Notes under the pieces: model-generated
What the model was told of the DNA's origin: nothing
What the model saw: the letters and a program-made list of their open reading frames with translations, nothing else
Databases searched by the model: none
Shown: positions 1-8,429 of the stretch, piece after piece
Numbering within the stretch: position 1 is the stretch's first letter
Layout of the letters: each line of letters starts with the position of its first letter
Assembly: GCA_964350585.1 (NCBI GenBank)
Contig: CAYGKC010000020.1
Coordinates: forward strand, 1-19,891
From: JBAYJM01 sp964350585
Lineage (GTDB): Bacteria > Patescibacteriota > Patescibacteriia > 2-01-FULL-39-33
Reading direction: 5' to 3'
DNA: 19,891 nt
Made by a program: the position numbers and the translations under genes

Positions 1-695
1 GATTTTATTTTAACCGGAGTTACCGGCTTTGACATTTGACCATCACCGCCAATAGTGGTTTCTGCAGTTGCTATTTTATCAACAACATCCATTCCTTTTG
101 TCACTTTACCAAAAATTACATAATCTTTTTGTAAAGGAACGTCGTCATGCATAATAAAAAACTGGGATCCGTTTGTGTTTGGCCCTGAATTGGCCATAGC
201 CACAGTTCCGCGCGTATATTCACCGTTAAACGGCTCATCATCAAATTTATAGCCCGGTCCTCCCGATCCAGTTCCTGTCGGATCACCACCCTGAATCATA
301 AATTTATTTATAACTCTATGAAAAACCACATTATCATAAAATTTCTTTTTAGCTAACCAAATAAAATTATTAGAAGTCACGGGTGTCTCTTTAGAATTTA
401 AGGCTATTTCGATATTTCCCATTTCAGTTTCTAAAACTGCAATGTAACTTTTATCTTTATCTATTAATATTTCTGGCATATTTGTTTGTGTTTGCGAGTT
501 TGAAGTCGCTTGATTATTACTTAAATTCGAGGGTTGTGGATTGTTTTGAGTCTGAGTTCCATTTTGGGCTGAAGTTTGTTCTAAAACGGCTACTTGTCCT
601 CCTGGATCACTAGAATATTTATCAATATCCTTGTTACAACCAGACAGAACAATTGTAAAAAATAGAATTAAAGTTATTAATAGATATTTTTTCAT
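1..695 (-). CDS. Cyclophilin-type peptidyl-prolyl isomerase lipoprotein (3' end cut by window)
   Basis: This gene starts at ATG 693-695 and is still open at base 1, so its C-terminus lies outside the window. The first 20 residues form a lipoprotein signal ending in the lipobox LSGC, with Cys20 the expected lipidated residue. A Gln/Asn/Ser/Thr-rich linker of about 60 residues follows. The cyclophilin domain starts near residue 80 and carries the family motifs VVFHRVINKFMIQGGDPTGTG, NTNGSQFFI and YVIFGKV. The family catalyses cis-trans isomerisation of prolyl bonds; this copy should act outside the cytoplasmic membrane as a lipid-anchored foldase. It begins 7 bases after the lysS stop, so it is probably the distal gene of a lysS transcript. 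No Shine-Dalgarno sequence is visible. The family assignment is secure; the clients are unknown. Confidence 0.93.
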   Translation of the reverse strand, partial: MKKYLLITLILFFTIVLSGCNKDIDKYSSDPGGQVAVLEQTSAQNGTQTQNNPQPSNLSNNQATSNSQTQTNMPEILIDKDKSYIAVLETEMGNIEIALNSKETPVTSNNFIWLAKKKFYDNVVFHRVINKFMIQGGDPTGTGSGGPGYKFDDEPFNGEYTRGTVAMANSGPNTNGSQFFIMHDDVPLQKDYVIFGKVTKGMDVVDKIATAETTIGGDGQMSKPVTPVKIK

Positions 696-702
696 ATTGT
701 TA

Positions 703-2223
703 TTAATTATCTATTTTTTTTGAGTCTTCAGTAATAGACCGTAGCAACGGAAATAAAACTACATCCCTTAAATTATTCTGACCGGTTAAAATTGCAACCG
801 TTCTATCAATGCCCATTCCCCATCCAGATATTGGAGGAGCTCCATGTTCAAGGGCGGTAATAAATTCATCATCCCCTTCCATTACCTCCTCTTCACCCTT
901 GGCTTTAGCATTTTTTTGTCCATCAAATCTTTCTTTTTGATCAACTGGATCAACAAGTTCAGAATAAGCCTTAACTATTTCCCAGCCGTTTACAACCATT
1001 TGAAACTGATCCACTATATTTTTATCATCATCATTAATTCTAGCGAGTGGCTGTAAATACTTTGGATAATGGTACAAAATAACCGGTCCGACAATTTTCG
1101 GTCTGGAAATTTTTTTGTACAAGTTATCTACTAAGCCAGCCAAACTCATATCATCCATGCCTTCAAATTCAATTTTATTCTTTTTAATATCTGCAAGAAG
1201 ATTTTTGGTATTATCGTATTTCATAACATCAATTCCAGTGTCTTCTTTTATCATATCAATAAAATTAACTCTCTTCCAAGGGGTCGTAAAATCAACCAAC
1301 TTCTTTTCTCCATCCCTGTTTTCAACCTCAATTTTCTTTTCAAGACCAAGATTTTCAAAGATATAATCAAACATCTGCTCAGTGAATTTTATATTATCTT
1401 CAAAATTCCAATAAGCGCAGTAGTGCTCAAGATGAGTATGTTCGGGCAAGTGAGAAGGATCAACGCCTTCATTTCTAAAAGCCTTGCCGATTTCAAATAT
1501 TTTTTCCATTCCGCCGACAATCAACTCTTTAAGCGGTAACTCATGAGAAATTCTCAAAAACAAATCAATATCCAAAGCATTGTTATGAGTCTTGTAAGGA
1601 GTTGCCGTTGCTCCTGTTGCCTTATGCAAAAAAGAAGGAGTTTCAACTTCCATAAATTTTTCCTGCCAATAAAATTCACGAATAGCCTTGATAAAATCAC
1701 TCCTAAACTTAAATCTATTTTTTGAATCTTCATTCATTAACAAATCCAAATATCTTTGGCGATAAATTGTTTCGGGATCTTTGATTCCATGGAACTTTTC
1801 CGGAAGCGGCAATAAAGCCTTGCCCAAAAACTCATAATTTTTTACCAAAATAGAAACTTCTCCTTTTTGAGTTGTAAATATCTCCCCTTCTACACCCATA
1901 AAATCACCCATATCAAAGTTATCACCAAAAAATTTGAGTTTATCTTTACCAATTTCATCCTCTTTCAAAACAACTTGCATTTTTCCAGACCAATCCTGCA
2001 AATGGCAAAAGGCGATTTTCCCCATATTGCGAATTGTCATTATGCGTCCTGCGGTTTTAACCACAGTCCCCTCCTTGGAAGCTTTTGCTTCGGCAAGAGA
2101 TTTTTTTTTGTCAAATTTTTCCGGATAAGGATTTATACCTGAATTTTTTATACTTTCTAAACGTTTAAGGCGCATTATCTTTTCATCAATTTCGCTCAAT
2201 TTTTGTATATTTTGTTGTTTCAT
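703..2223 (-). CDS. lysS: Lysyl-tRNA synthetase, class II
   Basis: The product charges tRNA-Lys with lysine in the cytoplasm. I choose ATG 2221-2223 (506 residues, close to the usual bacterial length of about 505). An in-frame TTG at 2251-2253 would add 10 residues, but it would lie only a few bases after the predicted transcription start. An N-terminal OB-fold anticodon-binding domain spans about residues 45-140. The class II core follows: FMEVETPSFL (motif 1 region), THNNALDIDLFLRISHELPL, FRNEG (motif 2) and GWGMGIDRTVAIL (motif 3). The usual PEFTMLE stretch reads PEHTHLE here, a modest deviation. All catalytic motifs are present, so the gene looks intact. A promoter is visible just upstream, and the cyclophilin lipoprotein gene follows directly. 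Confidence 0.97.
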   Translation of the reverse strand: MKQQNIQKLSEIDEKIMRLKRLESIKNSGINPYPEKFDKKKSLAEAKASKEGTVVKTAGRIMTIRNMGKIAFCHLQDWSGKMQVVLKEDEIGKDKLKFFGDNFDMGDFMGVEGEIFTTQKGEVSILVKNYEFLGKALLPLPEKFHGIKDPETIYRQRYLDLLMNEDSKNRFKFRSDFIKAIREFYWQEKFMEVETPSFLHKATGATATPYKTHNNALDIDLFLRISHELPLKELIVGGMEKIFEIGKAFRNEGVDPSHLPEHTHLEHYCAYWNFEDNIKFTEQMFDYIFENLGLEKKIEVENRDGEKKLVDFTTPWKRVNFIDMIKEDTGIDVMKYDNTKNLLADIKKNKIEFEGMDDMSLAGLVDNLYKKISRPKIVGPVILYHYPKYLQPLARINDDDKNIVDQFQMVVNGWEIVKAYSELVDPVDQKERFDGQKNAKAKGEEEVMEGDDEFITALEHGAPPISGWGMGIDRTVAILTGQNNLRDVVLFPLLRSITEDSKKIDN

Positions 2224-2265
2224 AAGTGTTTGATATCTGTAATTGGAATTCAAATTTATGGATTA

Positions 2266-2294
2266 ATTTTACTAAAGATCAAAGGAATTTACAA
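2266..2294 (-). promoter_or_regulatory. Candidate lysS promoter
   Basis: On the minus strand, TTGTAA (2289-2294) and TAAAAT (2266-2271) are separated by 17 bases. Transcription would start near 2260, leaving a leader of about 35-40 bases before ATG 2223. This argues against the upstream TTG start. Confidence 0.45.
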
Positions 2295-2301
2295 GCATAC
2301 T

Positions 2302-2330
2302 AAAAAACAACCCATAAGGTTGTTTTTATT
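2302..2330 (-). terminator. Intrinsic terminator after the 97-residue membrane gene
   Basis: AAAACAACC and GGTTGTTTT flank a CATAA loop, with T-runs available on both strands. It lies 6 bases past the stop codon of the gene at 2336, so it separates that gene from lysS. Confidence 0.75.
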
Positions 2331-2335
2331 CTTGC

Positions 2336-2629
2336 TTATTTCTTAGTCTTCTTGTCTTTCTTTTTTCCTTCTCGATAAGCCTCCATAAGTTTTGTCACAC
2401 CATCTACTAGGGGCGGAATCACAGTCGAAGTATTTTCAGCCTTTTTTTTAAACATCGACATTAAACCATCAATAAACTCTAATTTTTTCTTTATACTGGA
2501 AATTACATGCCTCCCATCCTTAACACTAAGCATAAGATAGTAAGCAGTAAAGCCCATCCAAATTCCAATCCATAAAACCACTAAAGCAATAGCAAGCCAA
2601 AGAATGTCTAACGATGAATTAATAAGCAT
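2336..2629 (-). CDS. Small single-span membrane protein with basic tail
   Basis: This 97-residue protein starts at ATG 2627-2629. One strongly hydrophobic segment spans about residues 8-33. An amphipathic, charged region follows (about 38-85), and the last dozen residues are almost all Lys, Glu or Asp (GKKKDKKTKK). The pattern suggests an inner-membrane anchor with a cytosolic helical tail, broadly like DUF948/YtxH-type small proteins, but I do not recognise a defined family. It lies between pheT and lysS with its own terminator downstream. The upstream gap of about 125 bases is very AT-rich and contains loosely repeated ACTTT/AAAGT units. Function unknown. Confidence 0.75.
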   Translation of the reverse strand: MLINSSLDILWLAIALVVLWIGIWMGFTAYYLMLSVKDGRHVISSIKKKLEFIDGLMSMFKKKAENTSTVIPPLVDGVTKLMEAYREGKKKDKKTKK

Positions 2630-2640
2630 GGAGATTAATT

Positions 2641-2690
2641 AGTTTATAAAGTTAAAAGTTATAAAGTAGAAAGTAAAGTACTATATAACT
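2641..2690. repeat. Degenerate AAAGT-type short repeats
   Basis: The pheT to 2629 spacer holds several near-copies of AAAGT/ATAAAGT in a row (rtataaagtta, aaagttataaag, tagaaagtaaag). They are imperfect and short. They may be simple low-complexity DNA and have no clear role. Confidence 0.4.
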
Positions 2691-2755
2691 AATTTACTTT
2701 ATTAATTAATTTTATATTAAAAAATAAAAATTAATAAGTGCTTTAAAACTTTCAA

Positions 2756-5122
2756 CTAACGTACTTTAATATTATACAATTTATTTAACGTTTGGACAAC
2801 TTTATCATGAACTACTTGAGCTTCAGTAAGTTCTAGAGTCTTATCATTATGTTGATATTTAATTCTTATAGCTAGTGCTTTTTTATCTGGTGAAATATTT
2901 TCACCCTCATATAGGGATAAAAATGAAACATTTTTAATAAGCGGATCTATACTAATCACAGTTTCCAGCACCTTGTCAAAAAGTATTTCCCTTCCTATCT
3001 CCATTGATAAATCCAGTTCAATTGAAGGGAATTTAGGCAATGGCCTGTAAGTGGGATTTGTTTTGCAATATTTAACAAGTAGATCAAAATCAATTTCCAA
3101 AGCTGCAAATGCTTTTTTGATTCCAATCTTGGCTTTTACAGTAGGATTAATTAAGCCCATTTTTCCTATTTCATCATCGCCTATTAAAATTTTAATGCCT
3201 GCGCCCTCCTTCCAATAAGTTAATGATTTTTCTGAAACTAATTTCCAACTATCGATATAAAGCCTGGACATCAGTAACTCCAAAGCCCCTTTTAGTTCTG
3301 AAAAAGATTTGTCGTCTGCACCCATAGCGCATAAAAGAGCCAATTTATATTTTTCATCAGGAAGGTTATCCCCCTTACTTATATATGTAGCGCTTAATTC
3401 AAAAATTTTTACCTCTTCAAAGCTAGCAGCATTTTCGCTATATGATTGCATTAGTGATGGCAGCAATACGGGTCTCATATACTCAAAATCAGAACTTAAA
3501 GGATTGTTTATATTAACACATTTACTAGGATCCAAAAGACAATCTTTAAGTAATTTAGACGACACAAAGGAATAATTATAATTTTCATCATACCCAATAC
3601 CCGCCAATATATTTTTTACTTTGCTTTCCCAAAAAAATTCATCATGTAATTGATAACTAATAGGAATTTCACCATCCATTATTTTTGAAGGCAAATCCAT
3701 ATAGCCATAAATTCTGGCTATTTCTTCTATTAAATCATGCTCGCCCTCAATATCTTCATCTCTCCACCATGGAATTTTTATAACCAATTCTTTACTTGAA
3801 CCTGCGACTTCAAATCCTAACGACTGTAAAATATTTTTCATCTTAGGCAATTTAATCTCTATGCCTAATAAATTATTTACGTGTATAGGGTTTAATTTTT
3901 CTTTCCTATTCTCAAATTTAGAAAAATTAACATCAATAATTTTACTTGCAACTTTTCCATCTGCAATTTTCTGGACAAGTTCAATTGCCCTTAAAAGAGC
4001 TGGCGTAGTATTTTCAGGACTAAGTGACTTCTCATACAAATCTGAACTCTCAGAATGCAGATTTAAGGCCCTGGCGGTTTTTCTAACTGAGAGAGAATTA
4101 AAATTGGCGCACTCAAAAACAATAGTTTTAGTATTTTTTGATGCAGCAGATAAATCACCTCCCATTACTCCCCCTACTGCCACAGGATTTTTGGCATCTG
4201 CAATTACTAAATTTTCTTCACTCAATTCATATTCATTGCCATCAAGAGCAAGAATTTTTTCTCCCTTTTGAGCATAACGTACGTTTATTTCTTTTCCATT
4301 AATTTTTTCATAGTCAAAAACATGCATAGGCTGTCCATACTCCAAAAGAACATAATTTGTAATATCAACTAGGTTATTTATAGGCCTAATTCCTGAAGCC
4401 ATCAATCTTTGTTGCATCCACATTGGCGAAGATCCAACTTGCACGTCATCTATTACAATTGCCTGATATCTTGGGCAAATTTTAGATTCTTTAACTTTTA
4501 CTTGAAGAGGAAGTTCCTTACCAATAACTGAAAGATTTATTTTTGAATCTTTATATAAAAATTTTTCTCCAAAAATAGCCGATGCTTCTCTAGCAATACC
4601 TATTGCACACATTGCATCAGGACGGTTTGAAGTAATTTCAATATCCAAAATGGAATCATTTAGAAGAATTACTTTTTCTAACGGCAAACCGATTTTCACA
4701 TCATCAGGAAGTATAAAAATTCCACTGTGATCATCTCCTATGCCCAGTTCTTTTTGAGAACACATCATACCCTCGCTATCAACACCTCTTATTTTTACCG
4801 GTTTTATTTCCATCTCCCCCACTCTGCCTCCAACCAAAACAACCGGAACTTTTTGTCCTTCCTTAATATTTGGGGCTCCGCAGACAATATTTAAATTATC
4901 CTTTCCTACCACATCAACTTTGCACACCTGTAATTTGTCAGCGCTTGGATGTTTAGAAATTTCTTTAATTTGACCGATAATCACTTTTTCAAAATCAGCT
5001 TTAAGCTCATGAATCCTATCAACAGAAGGACCATGCAAAGATATTTTTTTTGCAAATTCAAAAGCCGTTAAGTTTATTTTGACGTATTCTTTAATCCAGT
5101 TGTAGGAGATATTTAAGTTCAT
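2756..5122 (-). CDS. pheT: Phenylalanyl-tRNA synthetase beta subunit
   Basis: This is the tRNA-binding and editing subunit of the (alpha beta)2 PheRS that charges tRNA-Phe. It has 788 residues, normal for the family. An EMAP-like OB fold spans about residues 42-150 (HPSADKLQVCKVD, IVCGAPNIKEGQKVPV). The B3/B4 editing region covers about 210-380 (RPINNLVDITNYVLLEYGQPMHVFD). B5 covers about 400-470, ending near DIEGEHDLIEEIARIYGY. The catalytic-like core follows, and a C-terminal FDX-ACB domain covers about 695-788. Start is ATG 5120-5122, with no Shine-Dalgarno sequence. Unusually, the gene upstream is not pheS but a string of small accessory genes; pheS lies about 3.5 kb away on the same strand. 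Confidence 0.97.
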   Translation of the reverse strand: MNLNISYNWIKEYVKINLTAFEFAKKISLHGPSVDRIHELKADFEKVIIGQIKEISKHPSADKLQVCKVDVVGKDNLNIVCGAPNIKEGQKVPVVLVGGRVGEMEIKPVKIRGVDSEGMMCSQKELGIGDDHSGIFILPDDVKIGLPLEKVILLNDSILDIEITSNRPDAMCAIGIAREASAIFGEKFLYKDSKINLSVIGKELPLQVKVKESKICPRYQAIVIDDVQVGSSPMWMQQRLMASGIRPINNLVDITNYVLLEYGQPMHVFDYEKINGKEINVRYAQKGEKILALDGNEYELSEENLVIADAKNPVAVGGVMGGDLSAASKNTKTIVFECANFNSLSVRKTARALNLHSESSDLYEKSLSPENTTPALLRAIELVQKIADGKVASKIIDVNFSKFENRKEKLNPIHVNNLLGIEIKLPKMKNILQSLGFEVAGSSKELVIKIPWWRDEDIEGEHDLIEEIARIYGYMDLPSKIMDGEIPISYQLHDEFFWESKVKNILAGIGYDENYNYSFVSSKLLKDCLLDPSKCVNINNPLSSDFEYMRPVLLPSLMQSYSENAASFEEVKIFELSATYISKGDNLPDEKYKLALLCAMGADDKSFSELKGALELLMSRLYIDSWKLVSEKSLTYWKEGAGIKILIGDDEIGKMGLINPTVKAKIGIKKAFAALEIDFDLLVKYCKTNPTYRPLPKFPSIELDLSMEIGREILFDKVLETVISIDPLIKNVSFLSLYEGENISPDKKALAIRIKYQHNDKTLELTEAQVVHDKVVQTLNKLYNIKVR

Positions 5123-5140
5123 ATTTAAATTTATTTTTTA

Positions 5141-5578
5141 TTAATTTAAAAACTGCTTCTTACAATAAGCATTACCAGATTCTTGTGTTATCTCATCACA
5201 TTTTTTAATATCATTACTTAAGATAGCTTGATTTATGATATTTGCATCTATACAAATATTTCTAGAATTTTCTATTTTTATTAAACCGCATGCCGATTGT
5301 AATTTGTTTGTAATACCAATATCAAAATAACAAAGATCGGTTTTCTTTTCATCTTTTAATAAACTACAAATCTTTACATCGTTTTTAATAACTGCAATAT
5401 TATTTATACAAACTTCCTTTGTTTTATTATTGAATATTTTTAAGCAATAATTTTCATTATTTTTTGTCATTGCATCTTCAAAAAGATAAATGTCTCTAAC
5501 ATAAATAGAAACAATAATGCCAATTACAATTGCAATTATTGTACCAATAATCGGTAAAATTATTTTCTTGTTAGTCAT
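5141..5578 (-). CDS. Membrane-anchored protein with repeated Cys motifs
   Basis: The 145-residue protein has an N-terminal membrane anchor (about residues 5-27, Ile/Val-rich), so the rest probably faces outward. The remainder contains about eight cysteines at fairly regular spacing: YCLKIFN, EVCINNI, KICSLL, DLCYFDI, SACGLI, NICIDA, KKCDEI, YCKKQF. The spacing reads like three to four copies of a unit of about 30-35 residues with a pair of Cys per copy, as in small Cys-repeat proteins I associate with Patescibacteria and some archaea. The cysteines could form disulfides or bind metal; neither is shown. It starts 2 bases before the stop of the 32-residue ORF upstream and ends 18 bases before pheT. 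Function unknown. Confidence 0.7.
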   Translation of the reverse strand: MTNKKIILPIIGTIIAIVIGIIVSIYVRDIYLFEDAMTKNNENYCLKIFNNKTKEVCINNIAVIKNDVKICSLLKDEKKTDLCYFDIGITNKLQSACGLIKIENSRNICIDANIINQAILSNDIKKCDEITQESGNAYCKKQFLN

Positions 5579-5581
5579 TTT

Positions 5582-5680
5582 TATTTATATAAGTATCTTG
5601 CAAATTCAATTCCAATTTTTCCATGACCTTCTAAATTAATTGGGCTAGTAACAATAAAATCACTCTTATTTTCTATCATA
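5582..5680 (-). CDS. 32-residue ORF, possible gene remnant
   Basis: The short frame starts at ATG 5678-5680 and stops at 5582-5584, next to the start of the Cys-repeat gene. The peptide has a globular-protein look (SPINLEGHGKIGIEFARYLYK) rather than the character of random AT-rich DNA. The frame is closed just upstream of the ATG. It may be the surviving end of a decayed larger gene or a genuine short peptide. I do not recognise it. Confidence 0.3.
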
Positions 5681-5759
5681 ATTTTAATTATTATATTTTT
5701 TTGCAAGTACTAAAATCATCAAATTAATTTTGAATTATTCTTTGAGTAGTTGCAGGAGA

Positions 5760-6281
5760 TTATTTTTCATGTTTTAAATTTATATTGCTATGGGTCTTTA
5801 AAATGCTTTCAAACACAGTTATTAATTCGCCAAATAAACGAGTAGGCACAGATAATGAAATTAACTCATTATTATTTAATTTTACACTTATAACTCTATT
5901 TGAAAAGGCAAAAGTCTCATCTACTTTTAAAAATGTCGTATAAAATTTTGACAGTTTTGCTTCATTAATATAAATGTATTTAACATCTTTAAAATCAATA
6001 AATATTTCTTTATTTCCTTTTATGAAATAAATACCCGAAGATGTAATAACGTATTTTCCAGAACCTAATTTTTTTCCTTCATTAATTAATTTGTATAAAT
6101 AATACATTAAAGGAACCACCATGCAAATCACCATTAAAAATATTATAAATCCAATCAGATCACTAGAATCAAATTTATAACCAATAAAAATTATGGCAAT
6201 CAGGATACTAATAGCACCATAAATAATAGAAATCAAATAAGAAACAGAATATTCAAACATTACATTTCCTTGCATTTCCAT
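5760..6281 (-). CDS. Two-helix membrane protein with PH-like C-terminal domain
   Basis: The 173-residue product has two transmembrane segments (about residues 14-35 and 42-65) followed by a soluble domain rich in short beta strands (YVITSSGIYFI, EIFIDFKDVKYIYI, RVISVKLNNNELISL) and a final helix. That order resembles bacterial PH-like domain membrane proteins, but the match is by pattern only. The start is uncertain. ATG 6281 has no ribosome-binding site, while an AAGGA lies 6 bases upstream of the in-frame ATG at 6258-6260 (residue 8), which would give a 166-residue protein. The upstream gene ends 10 bases before ATG 6281, so the two are probably co-transcribed. Function unknown. Confidence 0.7.
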   Translation of the reverse strand: MEMQGNVMFEYSVSYLISIIYGAISILIAIIFIGYKFDSSDLIGFIIFLMVICMVVPLMYYLYKLINEGKKLGSGKYVITSSGIYFIKGNKEIFIDFKDVKYIYINEAKLSKFYTTFLKVDETFAFSNRVISVKLNNNELISLSVPTRLFGELITVFESILKTHSNINLKHEK

Positions 6282-6291
6282 ATTTTATAAG

Positions 6292-6924
6292 TTAAAACAA
6301 ATTAGAAACCAAACCTAAAATCATCAAGATAAAAAATAGTATACCCCATGGCTTCCACTTTTTTTGTGAAGCAGTAAATGACTCTACACTCTGCCATTTT
6401 TGAGCTTTCCATGCCCATTCACTGCCTTTTATCCCCATAACAATCACCATAATAATATTTATAACTGGAATAAAAAATAACAAAGAAATCCAAACACCAT
6501 GCCAAAGTCCCCATATCCAGGTTAGTCCAGCAGCTCCCCAATTCCAACCCCTAATCTCTTCAGGTACCACTGAAGCACCCTTATTTCCAGATCTCTCATC
6601 ATATTTTATACCACTAATTAATTCTTTTTTATTTAGAAAAATAATTCCTAGTGGGATGCCTACAATAAAAGCAATAGCACAAACCAAACCCAAAAAACCT
6701 AAAATTACTCTAGCAATACTAATACCCATAGATGGAGATTCAAGCGTTTGACCCATAGATTCACCGATAAAAGCGACTATAGCATAAACCATGAAAACGG
6801 CCACCAAACAAACTATTGGTCCTATTAATAAAAATAATCCGATTTTTTTATTTTTTGGGGAAATGGCAAGAAGGTTTAAATCCGTAACTGGTTGTGAGGT
6901 TAAATTGGACTGATCTGGTTGCAT
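6292..6924 (-). CDS. Multi-span membrane protein, Patescibacteria-type GWNWG family
   Basis: The 210-residue protein has a polar N-terminus and transmembrane segments at about residues 28-52, 68-97, 143-166 and 193-209. The central block PEEIRGWNWGAAGLTWIWG and the later EWAWKAQKWQSVESF are features I associate with a small membrane-protein family common in Patescibacteria and somewhat like DUF2628 proteins. The Trp-rich block would lie at a membrane surface. No catalytic motif is visible. Start is ATG 6922-6924. It probably forms a two-gene unit with the PH-like membrane protein downstream. The family resemblance is from memory, and the function is unknown. Confidence 0.75.
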   Translation of the reverse strand: MQPDQSNLTSQPVTDLNLLAISPKNKKIGLFLLIGPIVCLVAVFMVYAIVAFIGESMGQTLESPSMGISIARVILGFLGLVCAIAFIVGIPLGIIFLNKKELISGIKYDERSGNKGASVVPEEIRGWNWGAAGLTWIWGLWHGVWISLLFFIPVINIIMVIVMGIKGSEWAWKAQKWQSVESFTASQKKWKPWGILFFILMILGLVSNLF

Positions 6925-7037
6925 ATTTTTTCTATTATTTTTTTATATATTGATCCATTAATAAATTTATATTTATTTAGTATATAACTGCAATTATCTC
7001 TCAATCAACTATTATTAAAATAATTTATTTCAAATGG

Positions 7038-7064
7038 GAAAAATCACTTCGCTTGTGATTTTTC
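7038..7064 (-). terminator. Hairpin terminator containing the stop codon of the upstream gene
   Basis: GAAAAATCAC (7038-7047) and GTGATTTTTC (7055-7064) form a 10-bp stem around a short loop. The TGA stop of the gene at 7044 lies inside the stem, so the last codons and the terminator share sequence. The T-run is part of the stem, so strength is uncertain. Confidence 0.6.
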
Positions 7065-7541
7065 TATTATTTCAATATTTTCTGGCAAATCGTCAACAGA
7101 TACCTCAATCCTCTTTAGTGGTTTAATTTTTATTATAGATTTAGATTCCAATACACCAGTTTTAATAAAATCATCTTTAGATAATATATATACAAAACCC
7201 CTCACTCCCCTTTCCTTTAATTTTTCCAAAACACCTTTGGAAATTTCAAATTTCAACTTTCCGTCTATATCTGCTCCAAATGAACTATAACAATCGATTC
7301 CTCTAAGATTATTCTTACTTACTATTGCTCGAAATGTAGCTACATCAGCATAAACCGTTGCATAAACTGCAGGATGTTCATCGCTTTTTTTTATACCACT
7401 TTCCGGATCATATTCCTCACCAATCCTTGGCTCTAATTCATCAATTACATTTGCAGAACCATGAAACACATACTTACCCTCTTTTTCTAAAAGATGCAAT
7501 ACCTCTCTTGGACTTTTTCTTATTTCTTGATGTTCACCCAT
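7044..7541 (-). CDS. YVFHGS-motif protein, possible ADP-ribosyltransferase-like fold
   Basis: From ATG 7539-7541 the protein has 165 residues; the longer frame to 7550 would need a TTG overlapping the Nudix stop. After a helical N-terminus it has YVFHGSANVIDELEPR and then PAVYATVYADVATFRAI. An aromatic-His-Gly-Ser/Thr start followed by a 'becomes available as A-T' strand is reminiscent of ADP-ribosyltransferase-fold proteins and toxins (for example LFHGT-type starts), but the remaining catalytic residues cannot be assigned by eye. It is soluble, with no signal peptide. It follows the Nudix gene with a 2-base gap, so the two are almost certainly translated from one message. The pairing hints at nucleotide or ADP-ribose chemistry, which is inference only. 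Confidence 0.65.
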   Translation of the reverse strand: MGEHQEIRKSPREVLHLLEKEGKYVFHGSANVIDELEPRIGEEYDPESGIKKSDEHPAVYATVYADVATFRAIVSKNNLRGIDCYSSFGADIDGKLKFEISKGVLEKLKERGVRGFVYILSKDDFIKTGVLESKSIIKIKPLKRIEVSVDDLPENIEIIEKSQAK

Positions 7542-7543
7542 AC

Positions 7544-7948
7544 TTACCAATCGAGTAACTTATTTTCAATGCAATATGGAATAATTTGTTCTTCAATTGA
7601 TGGTGGTAATTTGATTCCTTTATCTTTATAATCCTTTGTGATAAATTCGCAAGCCTCCAATTCAGGATCACTAATTACAATTTCACCAATCAAATTAACA
7701 AGATAAGCTGATAATCTAACCATGGCATCGTCATGAACCGCCTTAGCGACAAAATCATCTAACTTTCTAATTATCTCTGTATCGCAATTAACTTCTTCTT
7801 TGATTTCTCTAATTAATGCCTGTTCTTCCGTCTCCTCTCCTTCAGGTTTACCGCCTAAACTAGTCCAAATATCTGTTCCAACTTTTTTTACCATGAAAAA
7901 AGTATTATCCTTGACTACAATAGCAACAATTTTATGTATTTCTTTCAT
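7544..7948 (-). CDS. Nudix hydrolase
   Basis: The 134-residue protein has a complete Nudix box: G33-x5-E-x7-R47-E48-I-K-E51-E52-V, preceded by WTSLGGKPEG. The family hydrolyses nucleoside diphosphates linked to another moiety, using Mg2+ held by the REUXEE glutamates. The N-terminal strand (HKIVAIVVKDNTFFMVKK) and overall length suit a small MutT-like single-domain enzyme. The substrate cannot be read from sequence. It is cytosolic. It sits directly before the YVFHGS-motif gene in the pheS-pheT interval. Start is ATG 7946-7948, with no clear ribosome-binding site. Confidence 0.93.
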   Translation of the reverse strand: MKEIHKIVAIVVKDNTFFMVKKVGTDIWTSLGGKPEGEETEEQALIREIKEEVNCDTEIIRKLDDFVAKAVHDDAMVRLSAYLVNLIGEIVISDPELEACEFITKDYKDKGIKLPPSIEEQIIPYCIENKLLDW

Positions 7949-8025
7949 ATTTATAAGTTATTATTAAATCGCATCAAAATGCCTTTTAAATCTTTATACC
8001 ATTAAATATAGTTCAAATTAAGGTG

Positions 8026-8367
8026 TTATTTCCCTAAACTACATATATTTGCTATTTCATGTATTTTTAATATTCTTCTTTCAGCTTTACTGCATGGAAA
8101 GATTTTTTTGCCATCAATAAATATATAAGTGGATGATGAATTAAAAAGATAGCTTGAATTATCATAGATTTTAATTTCTTTACCATTATATATTCCAAAT
8201 AAGTTTGAATCTGTAATATTGCCAAACATTCTAATCGGAGAATAACCCACTATCCCAACAAAAAATGGAAAACCAACATATACTGAAGTTTTATACTCTA
8301 AATTAAGATCTTTAGCCAACTGTTTCATTTCATTTTGTCTTGCATCCATATTTCTATTATTTAGCAT
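8026..8367 (-). CDS. Hypothetical protein, 113 residues
   Basis: This is a small soluble protein with a helical N-terminus (residues 7-24, including KQLAKDLNLEYK) followed by predicted beta strands (NLFGIYNGKEIKIYDNSSYLF, STYIFIDGKKIF). The pattern 'helix, then a strand pair with GxxNGxxIxIYD' resembles a loosely defined group of bacterial hypothetical proteins in which a surface is described as NxxxGxxxGxxVxIFDY. I cannot name a family. Start at ATG 8365-8367 is plausible; an in-frame ATG at residue 7 is the alternative. It is the first gene of the block inserted between pheS and pheT, next to the palindromic repeat. Confidence 0.55.
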   Translation of the reverse strand: MLNNRNMDARQNEMKQLAKDLNLEYKTSVYVGFPFFVGIVGYSPIRMFGNITDSNLFGIYNGKEIKIYDNSSYLFNSSSTYIFIDGKKIFPCSKAERRILKIHEIANICSLGK

Positions 8368-8429
8368 AGTACCCGGGTTATTTTCAAACCTTAAATAATC
8401 TTGTGCCTATTTTTTGTTTTGTTTTTAGT

